A stretch of 64,000 nt of DNA from Voacanga thouarsii (lineage: Eukaryota; Streptophyta; Magnoliopsida; Gentianales; Apocynaceae): assembly GCA_026120185.1 (NCBI GenBank), contig JANUWF010001193.1, positions 620,001-684,000 of the forward strand. Reading direction: 5' to 3'. A model generated the notes under the pieces. The model had not been told where the DNA came from and searched no databases. It worked only from the letters and a program-made list of their open reading frames with translations. Below, piece by piece: positions 14,933 through 26,380 of the stretch (the stretch's first letter is position 1; every line of letters starts with the position of its first letter). Made by a program: the position numbers and the translations under genes.

Positions 14933-17900
14933 ATGGAGATGCAGCAAGAACTGGAGTGGAAAGAAGCCCAGAGGACTGTGATTAACGTTGACCTTGTTGC
15001 AGCTGCCAAACGACAGCTTAAGTTTCTTGCAGCAGTTGACAGGAATCGGTGGCTTTATGAGGGTCCCGCTTTAGAGATGGCCATCCATAGGTAACTTTCA
15101 TGATTTGCATGTATAAAGCTTCAAATTTGATGAACAAGAAAAATTCTTCTATAAACTTGATTTTTGGAATTCGGCAACGGCATTTTTTTTTTTTTTTTTA
15201 AGATTACCATATTTTTCTTGAGTTTTGATATATGTATATTCTACTAGCATATTGTAGTTCTACCTGAAAGTTTTTTTTTTTTTTTTTAATTGACGTTACC
15301 TACAATAAATATCTGGGATCATTGAACATCCAGTATCAAGTTTGGTGAAAGATAGACATTGTGGCTACCCCTCTTGGATAATTTAACTAAATTACTCTAT
15401 CAATTGCATGGCAAAGGGCACAAACATGTTCCATTTTTATTGCTAATTACTAGGTCCTGCAGACCTTTTCTGATATTGTCGGAGTTACTTTGTGTTTTTA
15501 TGTGGCCTTTGTTATCCATTTGAGCTAACCTCTTTTGATAGTTTGCATTTCTGAAGCTCTAAATTTTGAGATTATGTTGTAGGTACAATGCTTATTGGCT
15601 TCCTCTGCTGGCAAAACATTCAGAATCCCCATTATTTGAAGGACCTCTAGTTGTCCCTCTTGATTGTGAATGGGTTTGGCATTGCCACCGGCTGAATCCT
15701 GTAGGTCTTCTCGGACCAGATTATTATTTCTTGTCACTATGTTTCTACCGTTACTTCTTGACTCTGATTCTTTGCAATTGCTTTAATGATTTATGGTTCA
15801 GGTGAGATATAGGTCTGATTGTGAGCAACTTTATGGAACTATTCTGAACAACCATAATGTTGTTTCCTCTGTTGAAGGGATTTCAAAAGAAAAAACTGAA
15901 CAGGCATGGAAAACTATGTATCCAGAAGAGCCCTATGAAATGGACTCGACCCAAACCTTTTCAAATGATGTTTCTGAACAAATGTCTGGAGTTGAAAAAT
16001 GCACCAAGTATGATCTCGTTAATGCTGTTAAGAGGCAGAGTTCTTTCTTTTACCAGGTACAAAATCATGAGGCTGTATATTTGTCCCTCATTTGGCAAGT
16101 TGGCTAAGGTTACTCTTGTCATTATGTTCATTGTGATCAGCTTGCTTCGTATACACTTGTTAAAGTTTGATTTTTATATCATTTTTCACAAAGATTGTTT
16201 CAAGCACTGTGTCTTTCAGTGGTTTAGGCAAAATATGTCATCCATGTATGAATTGGATTTTGTCTGCGTGTTTATGTCAGCCTTCTCATGTGTAATTACA
16301 GGTGGACCGGTCTCATATGAGCAATGATCTCTATCTTCAAGGAGCAGTTGCTAGGTACAAAGGGTTTTTGCACCAAATCAAGAGAAACAAGGAGGGATCA
16401 ATAAGGAGCTTCACTGTTCCAACTTATGACATTGACCTTATCTGGCACACTCACCAATTGTATCCTTCTACTTATTGCAAAGACCTTGTAGATATAATGG
16501 GAAAGGTTTTAGAACATGATGACACAGATTCAGACAGAACAAAAGGAATGAAGTTGGATGTTGGATTTTCTGGGACTACCCAGCTGTGGGAGGAGAGATA
16601 TGGTTTGAGATACTGGAGGGCAGGAGCAATGTATAGAGGCAGTGCCCCTTCACCAATTAGGACTACTCCTTATCCATGTCTTAGTTTGGCAAAGAAGAAT
16701 TATGAATCCAAAGAGCATCAGAAAATAATAAATCTTCATGAGACCGAAGTAATTGAGGTGGTGTATACAGTGCATTTTCTGGCTACTTTGAAAACATTTT
16801 GCTTTTCTTTTCCATTGTTATAACATGCTCTTGACGTTATACAGAAATACATGCAACATACACACATGATAAGTGTGTGTCTATTTGTTCATTGTCCTCT
16901 GCAAATCTATTTGATATGTATAAACAACCAATGATCAAGCTCATTCGTGAGGCATCACTAGATGGAGGATAGGAGTCTGAAAACAGAATGAACTAAGGAA
17001 GATGATGGGCAAGGACTAAGTTTTTCCTGTACTAATAGCTGGTGCATTCAGTTGCACCCTATTCTTTGATTAACACAATGGAAAACTTCTTAAATTCTCA
17101 AACTCTTTCCACCCATCATTTTGTTTTTCCCAATTTGAGATGACAGGGAGGTTGTAAGGCTTGCGGTCCTGCACTCATGTGACTGACTTTTGTTGAACTT
17201 ATTTTCCACTACAACTGATGCAGTTAACTCACTTTTGCACAGTCTGGGATGGCAACTCTTTAGCCATCAATAGCTACTTGTGTCGAACTTGAGCTTCAAG
17301 AACGAGCTGATATTTTTTTAATTGTGTTCGAATAGTTTCTATTTTGAGAAGGATCACATTCCCTGGACATCAGTTGTTTTTCTGCTTCGTTTCATATTTT
17401 GAAATTTACCCACCAGAAGCAATTGTAGATTTGATTTGACGGATAATACTAATTATTGAAGTCTTACAATCCAAGATTTTAATTCTTCCTTTGATGTTAG
17501 GCAAAATTTCAGTAGTTTGTACTTCCATTTGCAATTTAGTATCTGCTGAAGTAATTTTTATTCTTCAATATTTAAAAATTCTTTTTTCCATAGCCAAATT
17601 GATTGTTTCCGAAGCAGGTAATTTTCTAATACAATTACCTATTGAAGACAAAATTTTTTGTGCCTAGGATGTGTGCCACACTGGACATCTAACTTCTGTT
17701 GTATCTTCTCCAAAACTTTTCAGGTCATGCTGGAGTTTGTGGATGTGAAAAACGTTCCAGAGAGGCCCAAGGGAAGCCTTTTTGTCTCCTTCAGTAAGAC
17801 CCAACCTGATTCAATCTTCAATGCAAAGAGGAGACTCACTATTTTGTCTGAGTCTGGGGAAAAACAGGTAGCTTGTTTCCAGTGTCAACCGGTTGGACAT

Positions 17901-20432
17901 TTAGTCTTTGAACTTATGAGCTGCTCAGCTTCCAACTTACCTATGACAAAGCCTGCAAAAGTTTTGGCGTCTGTTTCTGTGTTGCTGGAAGATTTGCTGT
18001 CACCAATGTCTAATCTCACAATGGAGAAATGGCTCGAGATGGTACCAAGTTCGAGCTTTAGAATCTCCAAACCTATTTGTCTGAGGGTGGCAATCTCAGT
18101 TACTGTGCCAACATCAGCACCTAATACTCTTCATATGATTCGCTCCAGGCCATTCTCAAAAAGTTCTTGTTTCTTTCCACTGCCGGGAAAACTTCAAGTG
18201 GCTAAGAGCTGGACACGCGTTATTGATGACAATGGCAATGAAATAATCAGCCTCCAAATGAGGTATATATTCTACGTTTGTTACTAGTGTATCAGTTATA
18301 GTGCCATGCTGATGGAGAATCTATTTTTTAGATGATTGTCTTAGATCCCCCAGAAAAATGAGACTTCAATTTCTCTAAAATATCGTTGATCTTGTTAGAT
18401 ATATCCATTCATAGGTATATAATTTGGACATTAGGAATGTGTTTAGTTTGCTCTGAAAGAGGTCTTTTGCTTTCTTGAATTTATCCTTGTTACTAGTGGA
18501 AGAAGCTTAAGCTTGTATCATAGAAACACTTGGACATGGTTACTAATGGATTCTGCTCTACTTTCTTCGTTGGAACATTTTACTTAGCATGTCATATATA
18601 TGGTCATCAATGTGTACCTTTCACATTCTTCTTACCTGACTGGAAGGACTGACATTATGCAACTTCAGAAAGAGTTAGAATATGATGATAACATAGGTGG
18701 TTGTTCTTTTTGGGTCATCTATTTTGTGGGTTGAATTCACGGAATCAAGTGTTAAAGTTTCGTAGATGACAAATTCTGGCATTGTTGCAGAGATTTTAAA
18801 AGGCCAAAAGATAACAAGGATAGCATGTTGAGAAAAGAGGTAATTGGCATCACAAAATCAGGTGGAACACGTACTTGTGCTGAATTTACAGGGATCGAAT
18901 GGTTTCTCATCAACTCTTGTTGGTCCCTAAAGCTTCCGAAAACAATTGACAAAGAAGGATACATTTTCAAGTTAATTGGTGATCACAATGTAAGCATTTT
19001 TCTCTCTTAATGTGTTTCTTTTCAGAGTAAGGAAAACGTTTAATCATGTGATATTGCAAGTTCAAATTGGATTTTAGTATCTCCTGTTTGCAATTTCTTC
19101 CTCTTGCTGGCTATCTGCAAGGGCATTGTTAAAATATAACAAACCTAATACTATCGTGCTAGATCCCTTTAACTACAAAGCAATAAATAAAGTTAACATA
19201 TCCCCTTTAGAAGCACCTCTTCATAGCTTGCACCTTCCAATGCAACTATAAAATTATCAAACTGTGATTCTATCTATCAATTTAGTTGCATCTTTATGCC
19301 TGATCATTGGGCATCCACAGAAGAGTTCAAACAAACAGATTTTGCCTTCTTGGTAATGCATGCGATTAACTCCATAATTACTTTTTGAGAAGGCACTCAT
19401 TCCAAAGAATAAAATTTATAAAGCAAATCAGAGATGCCAAATCTGTAGAACATCTTCTCTTTAAAGTTCAAAAGTGGGCGATGTGTAGACTAAATTTATC
19501 TCCATCCTTGGCACAGGTGAAATTCTTTCCTGGTAGAAGAATAGACTACGAACCAAAGCACTGTGAGCAGCAGAGGAATGACCAGGATTTTTTGACAGCA
19601 GTTGAATTCTCTGCTGAAGACCCATATGGCAAGGCAGTGGCATTGTTTGACTTGAAATCAGGAACCATAAAGGTAGATCTGTACTCGGTAAACATTTGTT
19701 TTTGAATGATTTTGTCACTCTCTTACCATAATGTTGTTTCCTTTCTAAAAATAGGTCAAAGAAGGATGGTTATTGTTTCCTGGTTTGGTACTGGCTTTCA
19801 TACTTGGTGAAATCACTAGAAAAGAAGGGTATAACAGCCTCATTTCCAGTGGGGAGAATCTGAAGGTAAAGGAGATCACTGTGGGTTTTAATGGGTTCCA
19901 TGTAGAAGGTAACAAAACAAATCAGTCAGCAGTACAAGGAAAAATGGTGGATTTCAATGCACCTAGAGGAAATGCAGTGATGCCAGCAAAAGGAGGAACA
20001 GGCTGTGGTTCTGGTTGTGGCAGTGGATGTGGAAACAACGTCAGAAGTGGGGATTGTGGGGGATGTGGCAGTGGTGGTTGCGGAAATATGGTTAAGCATG
20101 GAAGCTCAGCTGGTTGTGGTGGAGGTTGTGGTGGTGGTGGTGGTTGTGGCGGCAATATGATTGAGAAGGGAAGCTCTGGAGGCTGCGGTAGTGGTTGTGG
20201 GGGTGGTTGCAGAAGTATGGTTCAGAAGGCAAGCTCTGGAGGCTGTGGCAGTGGTTGTGGCAGCAGTTGCGGCAATATGATTAAGAAGGGAAGCTCTGGA
20301 GGAGGAGGAGGCTGCGGTGGCGGTTGCGGAGGAGGAGGAGGCTGCGGTGGCGGTTGCAGCGATAAGTTAGTAAATGGAAGTAATGCTGGCAATGAATGCA
20401 TCAATGAACAGGGAAAGGCTCTGCTTGCTTGA
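14933..20432 (+). CDS. Glycine-rich domain protein (GRDP1/GRDP2 family, DUF1399)
   Basis: Eight coding exons: 14933-15090, 15583-15700, 15802-16056, 16302-16757, 17724-18262, 18791-18989, 19517-19672, 19755-20432, giving 852 residues. The N-terminal half carries two related modules, each with a W-x-W/H-H signature: CEWVWHCHRLNP near residues 81-92 and IDLIWHTHQLYP near 221-232. This is the DUF1399/GRDP domain. A middle region (VMLEFVDVKNVPERPKGSLF) resembles the C2-like part of the family. The last exon encodes a Gly/Cys-rich tail, about residues 707-835. Arabidopsis GRDP1 and GRDP2 are linked to salt/ABA stress and auxin-related growth; that role is family knowledge, not seen here. No signal peptide or membrane segment is evident. 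Exon 4 ends at a weak donor (GAG then GTGGTG), the least certain junction. Confidence 0.93.
19993..20367 (+). repeat. Tandem Gly/Cys-rich coding repeats in the GRDP tail
   Basis: Imperfect units of roughly 55-65 bases encode patterns such as KGSSGGCGSGCGGGC followed by a short insert with N/S-M-I/V-K (GNMIKKGSS, RSMVQKASS, GNMIEKGSS). At least five units are visible. Unit number is likely to vary between alleles. Confidence 0.85.
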
Positions 20433-21072
20433 AATTTGTCCTTTCACCAGCAAGAGAATTGGCATAATATAATGATCAAGTTCCTAGTCTATGAAGTTGT
20501 GGTTTCAACTATTGATGTGTATATAATGCGGAATAAAAGGGCTGATCAACTGCCAAAACTGTTTCCTTAATCATGTTACTCATAATGAGTATTTCTCTAA
20601 TGTGTATATTTGTTTGCTGTCGTATGATTTCCTGTCTTTCCTCTTCTTTTCATCCCAAGAATGCAATGTCGTAGTCTGTCTGAACAAATTGTTATGGCTT
20701 GAAGATTTGGTCGATTGAATCACTGTCGTTCATGTACTAATGTTTTTGCAAGGAAAGGCTAGAATGTCTGGATGGTGAGAACTCCTTTATGACGGAAAGC
20801 CCAATGCCAATGGTCTCTTTTGGTTCATTGACACTACTCTAGAGAGCCAAGAACTTCTCACGCTAACGGTTAGAAACTGTATTATTCCTAGCGTACCGAC
20901 CATCTATCTTCCTTGCCTTGGTCCATGGGGGAGGGGAAGCAAATTCAATGGAAGCAAGCCAAGCCATGCCGTCCTCAATGCTATTTTCTATTAGAAGCAA
21001 AACATGATTTCACACTGAACTTAGAACTCAAGAGATAGAAAAATATGGCATCCAAAAACTTAAGAAGGAATC
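20433..21072. other. 3' flank of GRDP gene up to copia element A
   Basis: Probable 3' UTR followed by unique sequence. No gene, RNA or repeat recognised. Confidence 0.55.
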
Positions 21073-21077
21073 ATATA

Positions 21078-21320
21078 TGTTATGAAATTTTGACACTGTT
21101 AAAATACAATATATCCATAATAAATTTTTTACTATTATTTGTACAAAAATTTCTTCACACTTCTCTCTTTCTTTTTTCTCACAATTTTCTCTAACAATTC
21201 TCTCCCAATTAGTATATTTCTCAAGTTTGGAGAAGAGCTCTATTAGTAGAATGTATTATCTTAATGGTGGATATCCATATCCACTAATAAAATTAGTGGA
21301 TTCTCCACTAATTCATAACA
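21078..21320 (-). repeat. 3' LTR of copia element A
   Basis: 243 bp, TG..CA ends. It aligns with 26083-26375 apart from a gap of about 50 bases in the middle (loss of the stretch after AACTCTATTTATAGAGCT in the other copy). Age-related divergence is visible throughout. Confidence 0.85.
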
Positions 21321-21399
21321 CTCCTCTTGAATGTCTATTATATAAAGAATATGTCTCGTTAAAACCTTACTAGATAAAAATTCAGTGAGAAAAAAAATT

Positions 21400-24300
21400 T
21401 AGTGAAAGAAAAATAGTACACTATTCTATATGTCTGCTTATTATTCTACCTGATGAGATAATTCCTTTAAATCTTTGAATCGACGCATACTGATTTTATA
21501 TCTCAACTTCTCAAATTTGTAGTCGCTAAAGTCTTCGTGAAAATATCTGTCAAGTTGTCAAATGACCGAATTTGTAACACATCAATTTCACCTTTCTTTT
21601 GGAGTTCATGAGTAAAGAAGAATTTTGGAGAAATATGTTTTGTCCGATCTTCTTTAATATATCTTCATCGTAATTGAGTTATGCAAGTTGCATTGTCTTC
21701 ATAAAGAGGAGTTGGAATATCTCTTATAGATGATAATCCACAACTTTCTCAAATATAATCAATCATTGATTTTAACCATACATATTCTCGACTTACTTCA
21801 TGAATGGCTATAATTTAGCATTATTTGAAGAAATATTTGTTATAAATTGTTTTGTAGACCGTCATGATATAACAGTATTTTTACATGTAAATAGATAGCC
21901 CGTTTAAAAACGTGTTTTATATGGATTAGATAAATAATCAACATCTGCATAACCTATCAATGTTGGATTGATTTTATTTGAATGAACTAATTCAAGATCA
22001 ATTGTACCTTGGAGATATCGAATGACATATTTAATTTCATTCCAATGTCATCGTATTGGTGAAGAATTAAATCTTGTTAATAAATTGATAGTAAATATAA
22101 TATCAGGTCGTGTATTATTAGCAAGATACATCAATGCAACAATTACACTGAGATATGGTACTTTAGGACTAAGGAGTTTTTCATCATCTTCTTTAGGTCG
22201 GAAAGGATCTTTATTCACATCTAATGATCGGACGATCATTGGAATACTCAATGGATGTGCTTTATCAATGTAAAATCTTTTTAGAACTTTTGCTATATAT
22301 GTTGATTAATGAATAAATGTTCCACTTTCCAAATGTTCAATTTGTAAACCAAGGCAAAATTTAGTTTTACTAAAATTCTTGATTTCAAATTCTCTTTTTA
22401 AATAATCAATTGTTTCCTAGAGCTCTTGTGGAGTTCCAATAAGATTAATATCATCAACATATATAGTTAATATTACAAATTTAGAATCAGATTTCTTAAT
22501 AAAAACACATTGACATACCTAGTCATTTTTAAATCTCACTTTCAATAAATATTTAATAAAACGATTGAACCACATACGTCTAGATTGTTTCAGAACATAT
22601 AATGATTTCTACAATTTGATGGAGTAATTTTTACGAGGATAACGTTTATATGCTTCAGGCATGCGAAATCTTTCAAAGATTTTCATGTAAACATCATTTT
22701 CTAAATTTCCATACAAGTAAACAGTGATAACATCTAATGGACGCATATCTATCTTTTTATATACTATCAAATTGATAAGATATCGGAGTGTAATAGCATC
22801 AATAATAGAAGAATAAGTTTCATCATAATCAATACATGATCTTTATGAAAAATCTTGGGTTACTAACCGTACTCTATATTATACTATTTCATTATTTTCA
22901 TTGCACTTTCGCACAAATATCTATTTGTTACCAACAGGTTTTACACCTTCCGGTGTTCAAACTGCAGGTCTAAAGACTTCACCTTTTGTCAGTGCATTTA
23001 ACTCCAATTGAATCGCATCTTTCTATTATAGCCAATCTTTTCTATACCGACATTCATCAATTGATATTAGTTCAGGATTATCATTATCCTATATAACATC
23101 AAGAGATATATTATATGCAAACATATTATCAATAATTGATTCGATCCGATTCTAACTTCTACCAAAAGTGATATAATTAATAGAAATTTTAGTGTTACTT
23201 TCATCAACTTTTGGTTCTTTGTCATCAATTCTCTCTTAGTCTTTATCATTCTTTTCTTCAATTTGATCGTTTGGATCATTTAATCCTCTTTTCTTTTGAA
23301 AATTTTTATCATTAGAATCAAGAGGTCGGTCATGCTTCTGGCATGCTTTTGACTCAGCAGCTATAAGTATAATCTTTTGTTATGTTGGAATTTCAATTCG
23401 AATAGGAACATTTATAACTGGAATATGCGATTTTGTAACTCTTCTGGAGTCAACAAAAGTGTCTGACATTTGATTTGCAATACTTTACAAATGAATTATC
23501 TTTTAAATTTCAAATTCACACGCGCTTGTGCGTGAATTAAGATAATTTAATGATGTTATCCAATTAAGATATTTCTTATATTGTTTCTATTCTCCCCCTA
23601 ATTTAGATAATAATGATTCATCAAAATAACAATCAACAAATCTTACTATGAATACATCTCATGTCAAGAGTTCAATATACTTGATAATAAAGGGAGAATC
23701 ATATCCAACGTATATCCCCTTTCTTCTTTGAGGACCCATCTTTATATGTTGATTTGGTGCAATTAAAACATATACAGCACACTCAAAATTTCTTAAATGA
23801 GTAATATTTGATTTTGAACCAAAAGCTAATTACAAATAAGAGAATTTATGATAACTAATTGGCCTTAGACGTACAAATGCTGCAGCATGTAAAATAGCAT
23901 GTCCCAAAGCAGATGTTGGGAGATTTGTTTTCATTAATAATGGTCTAATAATTAATTGTAATCTTTTAATAAAAGATTCAGCAAAATCATTTTGTGTATG
24001 AATATGAGTTACAGGATGTTCAACATTAATCTCAATTGACATGCAATATACATCAAAAGCATGTGATAAAAATTCACTAACATTATCCAAACGAATATTT
24101 TTAATTTGATAGTCAGGAAATTGTGTTCGTAACTTAATTATTTGAGCAAATAATCTCGTAAATGTCAAGTTGCAAATAAATAATAAAAACACATGTGACC
24201 ATCGGGATGATGCATCAATTAAGATCATAAAATATCTTAACGGTTCACATGGTGAATGAATAGGTTCACAAATGTCTCCATAAATCCGTTTAAAAAATAT

Positions 24301-24953
24301 AGGACTTTCAACTCTTACTTTTATTGGTAATGGTCTAATAATTAATTTTCTTAGGAAACATGCAGTACATGAGAATTTTTTTATGCTAATATCTTTTTAT
24401 TTTTTAAGGGATGACCATATGTATTCTCAATCATTCTTCTCATCATGGTAGATCCCGAATGACCCAACCGGTTATGCCAAATGCTAAAAGTAGTAGGATC
24501 AGTAAATTTCTGATTTACTAGATGATGAATTTCACTTGTACATATTTTTGCAAAATATAGGTCAGTAGAAAAAGACGATAATTTTTCTAATACAGATTTC
24601 TTACTCAAATTAATTTGAGTAATATAAAGATGTTCAATACTATTTTTCTCATTTGTTTCAACATGATACCTATTTCTACGGATATCTTTAAAACTCAATA
24701 AATTTCTTCTAAATTTTGAGAAAAATAGTATCTTATCAATGTTAATTATTGTTCCTTCAAGTAACAATATACTAACTCCTCCGAAGCCTTCAATCACATT
24801 TGTACTACCGTTTATAGTATAAATATTTATTTCTCTCCTTTTGAGATAAGAAAAATATTTCTCATTTTTTAGTATGGTGTGTGTAGTTTCATTATCAATA
24901 ATATATACATCATCATTAACATCAGCTATCTGAACAAAAATATGTATATACAA
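21400..24953 (-). pseudogene. Copia pol remnant: protease/GAG-pre-integrase, integrase, RT, RNase H
   Basis: Minus-strand fragments in order. Around 24953-24381, the stretch with DNETTHTI and WHNRLGHSG matches protease and the GAG-pre-integrase zinc region (W-H-N-R-L-G-H). Around 24228-23830, MILIDASSRWSHVFLL and IRLDNVSEFLSHAF are the integrase core. Around 23270-22050 is the RT, in which the catalytic YVDD is still readable at 22461-22450. RNase H-like sequence follows to about 21480. Multiple stops and shifts make it non-functional. Confidence 0.85.
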
Positions 24954-24959
24954 ATGTAA

Positions 24960-26040
24960 ATATTATTAAAATATAATAAAAATTCAGGAATATCAGTGTG
25001 ATGCATTAATTCTTCTGAACACTGCTATCACTAATTAAATAGTCTATCATACTATCTGGATGTTCGAAAAAATCAAATACATCTATATGAGTAATATTGA
25101 TATTAAGAATCAATATCAATCGTCGTCAACATCATTCACTGGATGTTGAGAAAAATTTATTTCAACATTTTTATTTTTTCGTTTTAGTGAAACTTAATAT
25201 AATTCCACTAAATATTTAGTTGTACAACAATTATATGACCAATGACCTTTTATGCCACATTTATAACATTCTTGCATTTCTTTTTATTTTTCCTTATTAT
25301 CTTTTTTTCCCCACTTCAGATGGTCAGTATTTCTCACAACTTGATTATTATTGTAATAAGAAAAATATCGAGAGTGTCTATGACCATAAACAAGGCCACA
25401 ACTATGACTATGACTATGACTTCTGTTGGAGTCAACATCATTCACTTTTGGGAGTGCTATTGAGCTAGTTGATCTAGTTTCATGATTTTTCAATAATAAC
25501 TCATTATTTTTTTCTACAACGAAGAGAACAGTAATTAAATCAGTAAATTTTGTATACTCTTTTTCTCGATATTGTTACTGCAGGACAATATTCGAGATAT
25601 GAAAGGTGGAGAATTTCTTCTCCAACATATTTTCACCAGTAACTTTTTCTCCGCATAATTTTAATTGAGATGTAGTTTTATACATGACGAAACTATATTC
25701 ATTCATGATTTTAAAATCTTGCAACCTCATGTATAATTATTCATACCGTACAGTTGGTAGTATGACCATCTTTAAGTGATCAAATTTTTCTTTTAAATTT
25801 ACCCAGAGGATATATGGATCTTTGATAAGATATTCTATTTTCAAATTTTCGTCGAGATAATAACGGATAAAAATAAAAACTTTGACCTTTTGTTGTGCAG
25901 ATGCATTATTTTTTTTCTTTAATAGTTTCATTAAGACTTTCAGCATTTAGATACATTTCTGCATCGAGAACCCATAACATATAATTCTTTTCAGAAATAT
26001 CAATGGTTACAAATTCGAATTTAGTAAAATTAGCCATAGA
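24960..26040 (-). pseudogene. Copia gag remnant (UBN2-type) of element A
   Basis: The fragment at 25946-25737 encodes DPYILWVNLKEKFDHLKM, the conserved UBN2 gag pattern of plant copia elements (LW-x-NLKE-x-DH-x-K). The zinc-knuckle area near 25240-25290 is decayed. Interrupted by stops. Confidence 0.75.
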
Positions 26041-26082
26041 GATCAATAAATACGTACTTTTAGTCTTTTGGCTTTTGTAACG

Positions 26083-26375
26083 TATTATGAAATTTTAGCA
26101 GTGTTAGAATACAATCTACACACAATAAATCTCTAACTATTATTTACACAAGAATTTCTTTACACTTCTCTCTTTCTTTTCTCTCACAATTTTCTCAACA
26201 ATTCTCTCACAATTGTTATATTTCTCAAGCTTGAAAAAGAACTCTATTTATAGAGCTCTATTAGTGGAATGCATAATCTTTCACTAATATATATAAGTAA
26301 TGTCTCTACTAACTCTTAATGGTGAACATCTATATCCACTAATAAAATTAGTAGATTCTCTACTAATTCATAACA
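26083..26375 (-). repeat. 5' LTR of copia element A
   Basis: 293 bp. It carries TCTATTTATAGA, a TATA-like stretch when read on the minus strand. The inner end reads TATTATGA instead of TGTTATGA, a decayed terminus. Confidence 0.82.
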
Positions 26376-26380
26376 GTATA

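Larger units (their letters stand above)
21078..26375 (-). mobile_element. Ty1/copia LTR retrotransposon, element A (degenerate)
   Basis: A 5.3-kb element on the minus strand, bounded by similar LTRs of 243 bp (left, 3' LTR) and 293 bp (right, 5' LTR). The outer ends are TGTTATGA..CATAACA. Flanking five bases are ATATA (21073-21077) and GTATA (26376-26380), a 4-of-5 match that suggests an aged target duplication. Reading on the minus strand, gag, protease/GAG-pre-integrase, integrase, reverse transcriptase and RNase H similarity appear in that order, which is copia order. Every domain is broken by stops or frameshifts. A purine tract (AAGAGGAG) precedes the 3' LTR. Same family as element B at 49973-55097. 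Confidence 0.9.

Noticed and set aside
15857..16327. 156-codon + strand frame overlapping the GRDP gene
   Set aside because: Out-of-frame shadow of GRDP exon 3 and its following intron.
19922..20404. Minus-strand Pro-rich frames opposite the GRDP tail
   Set aside because: Mirror of GGN glycine codons; no independent evidence of a gene.
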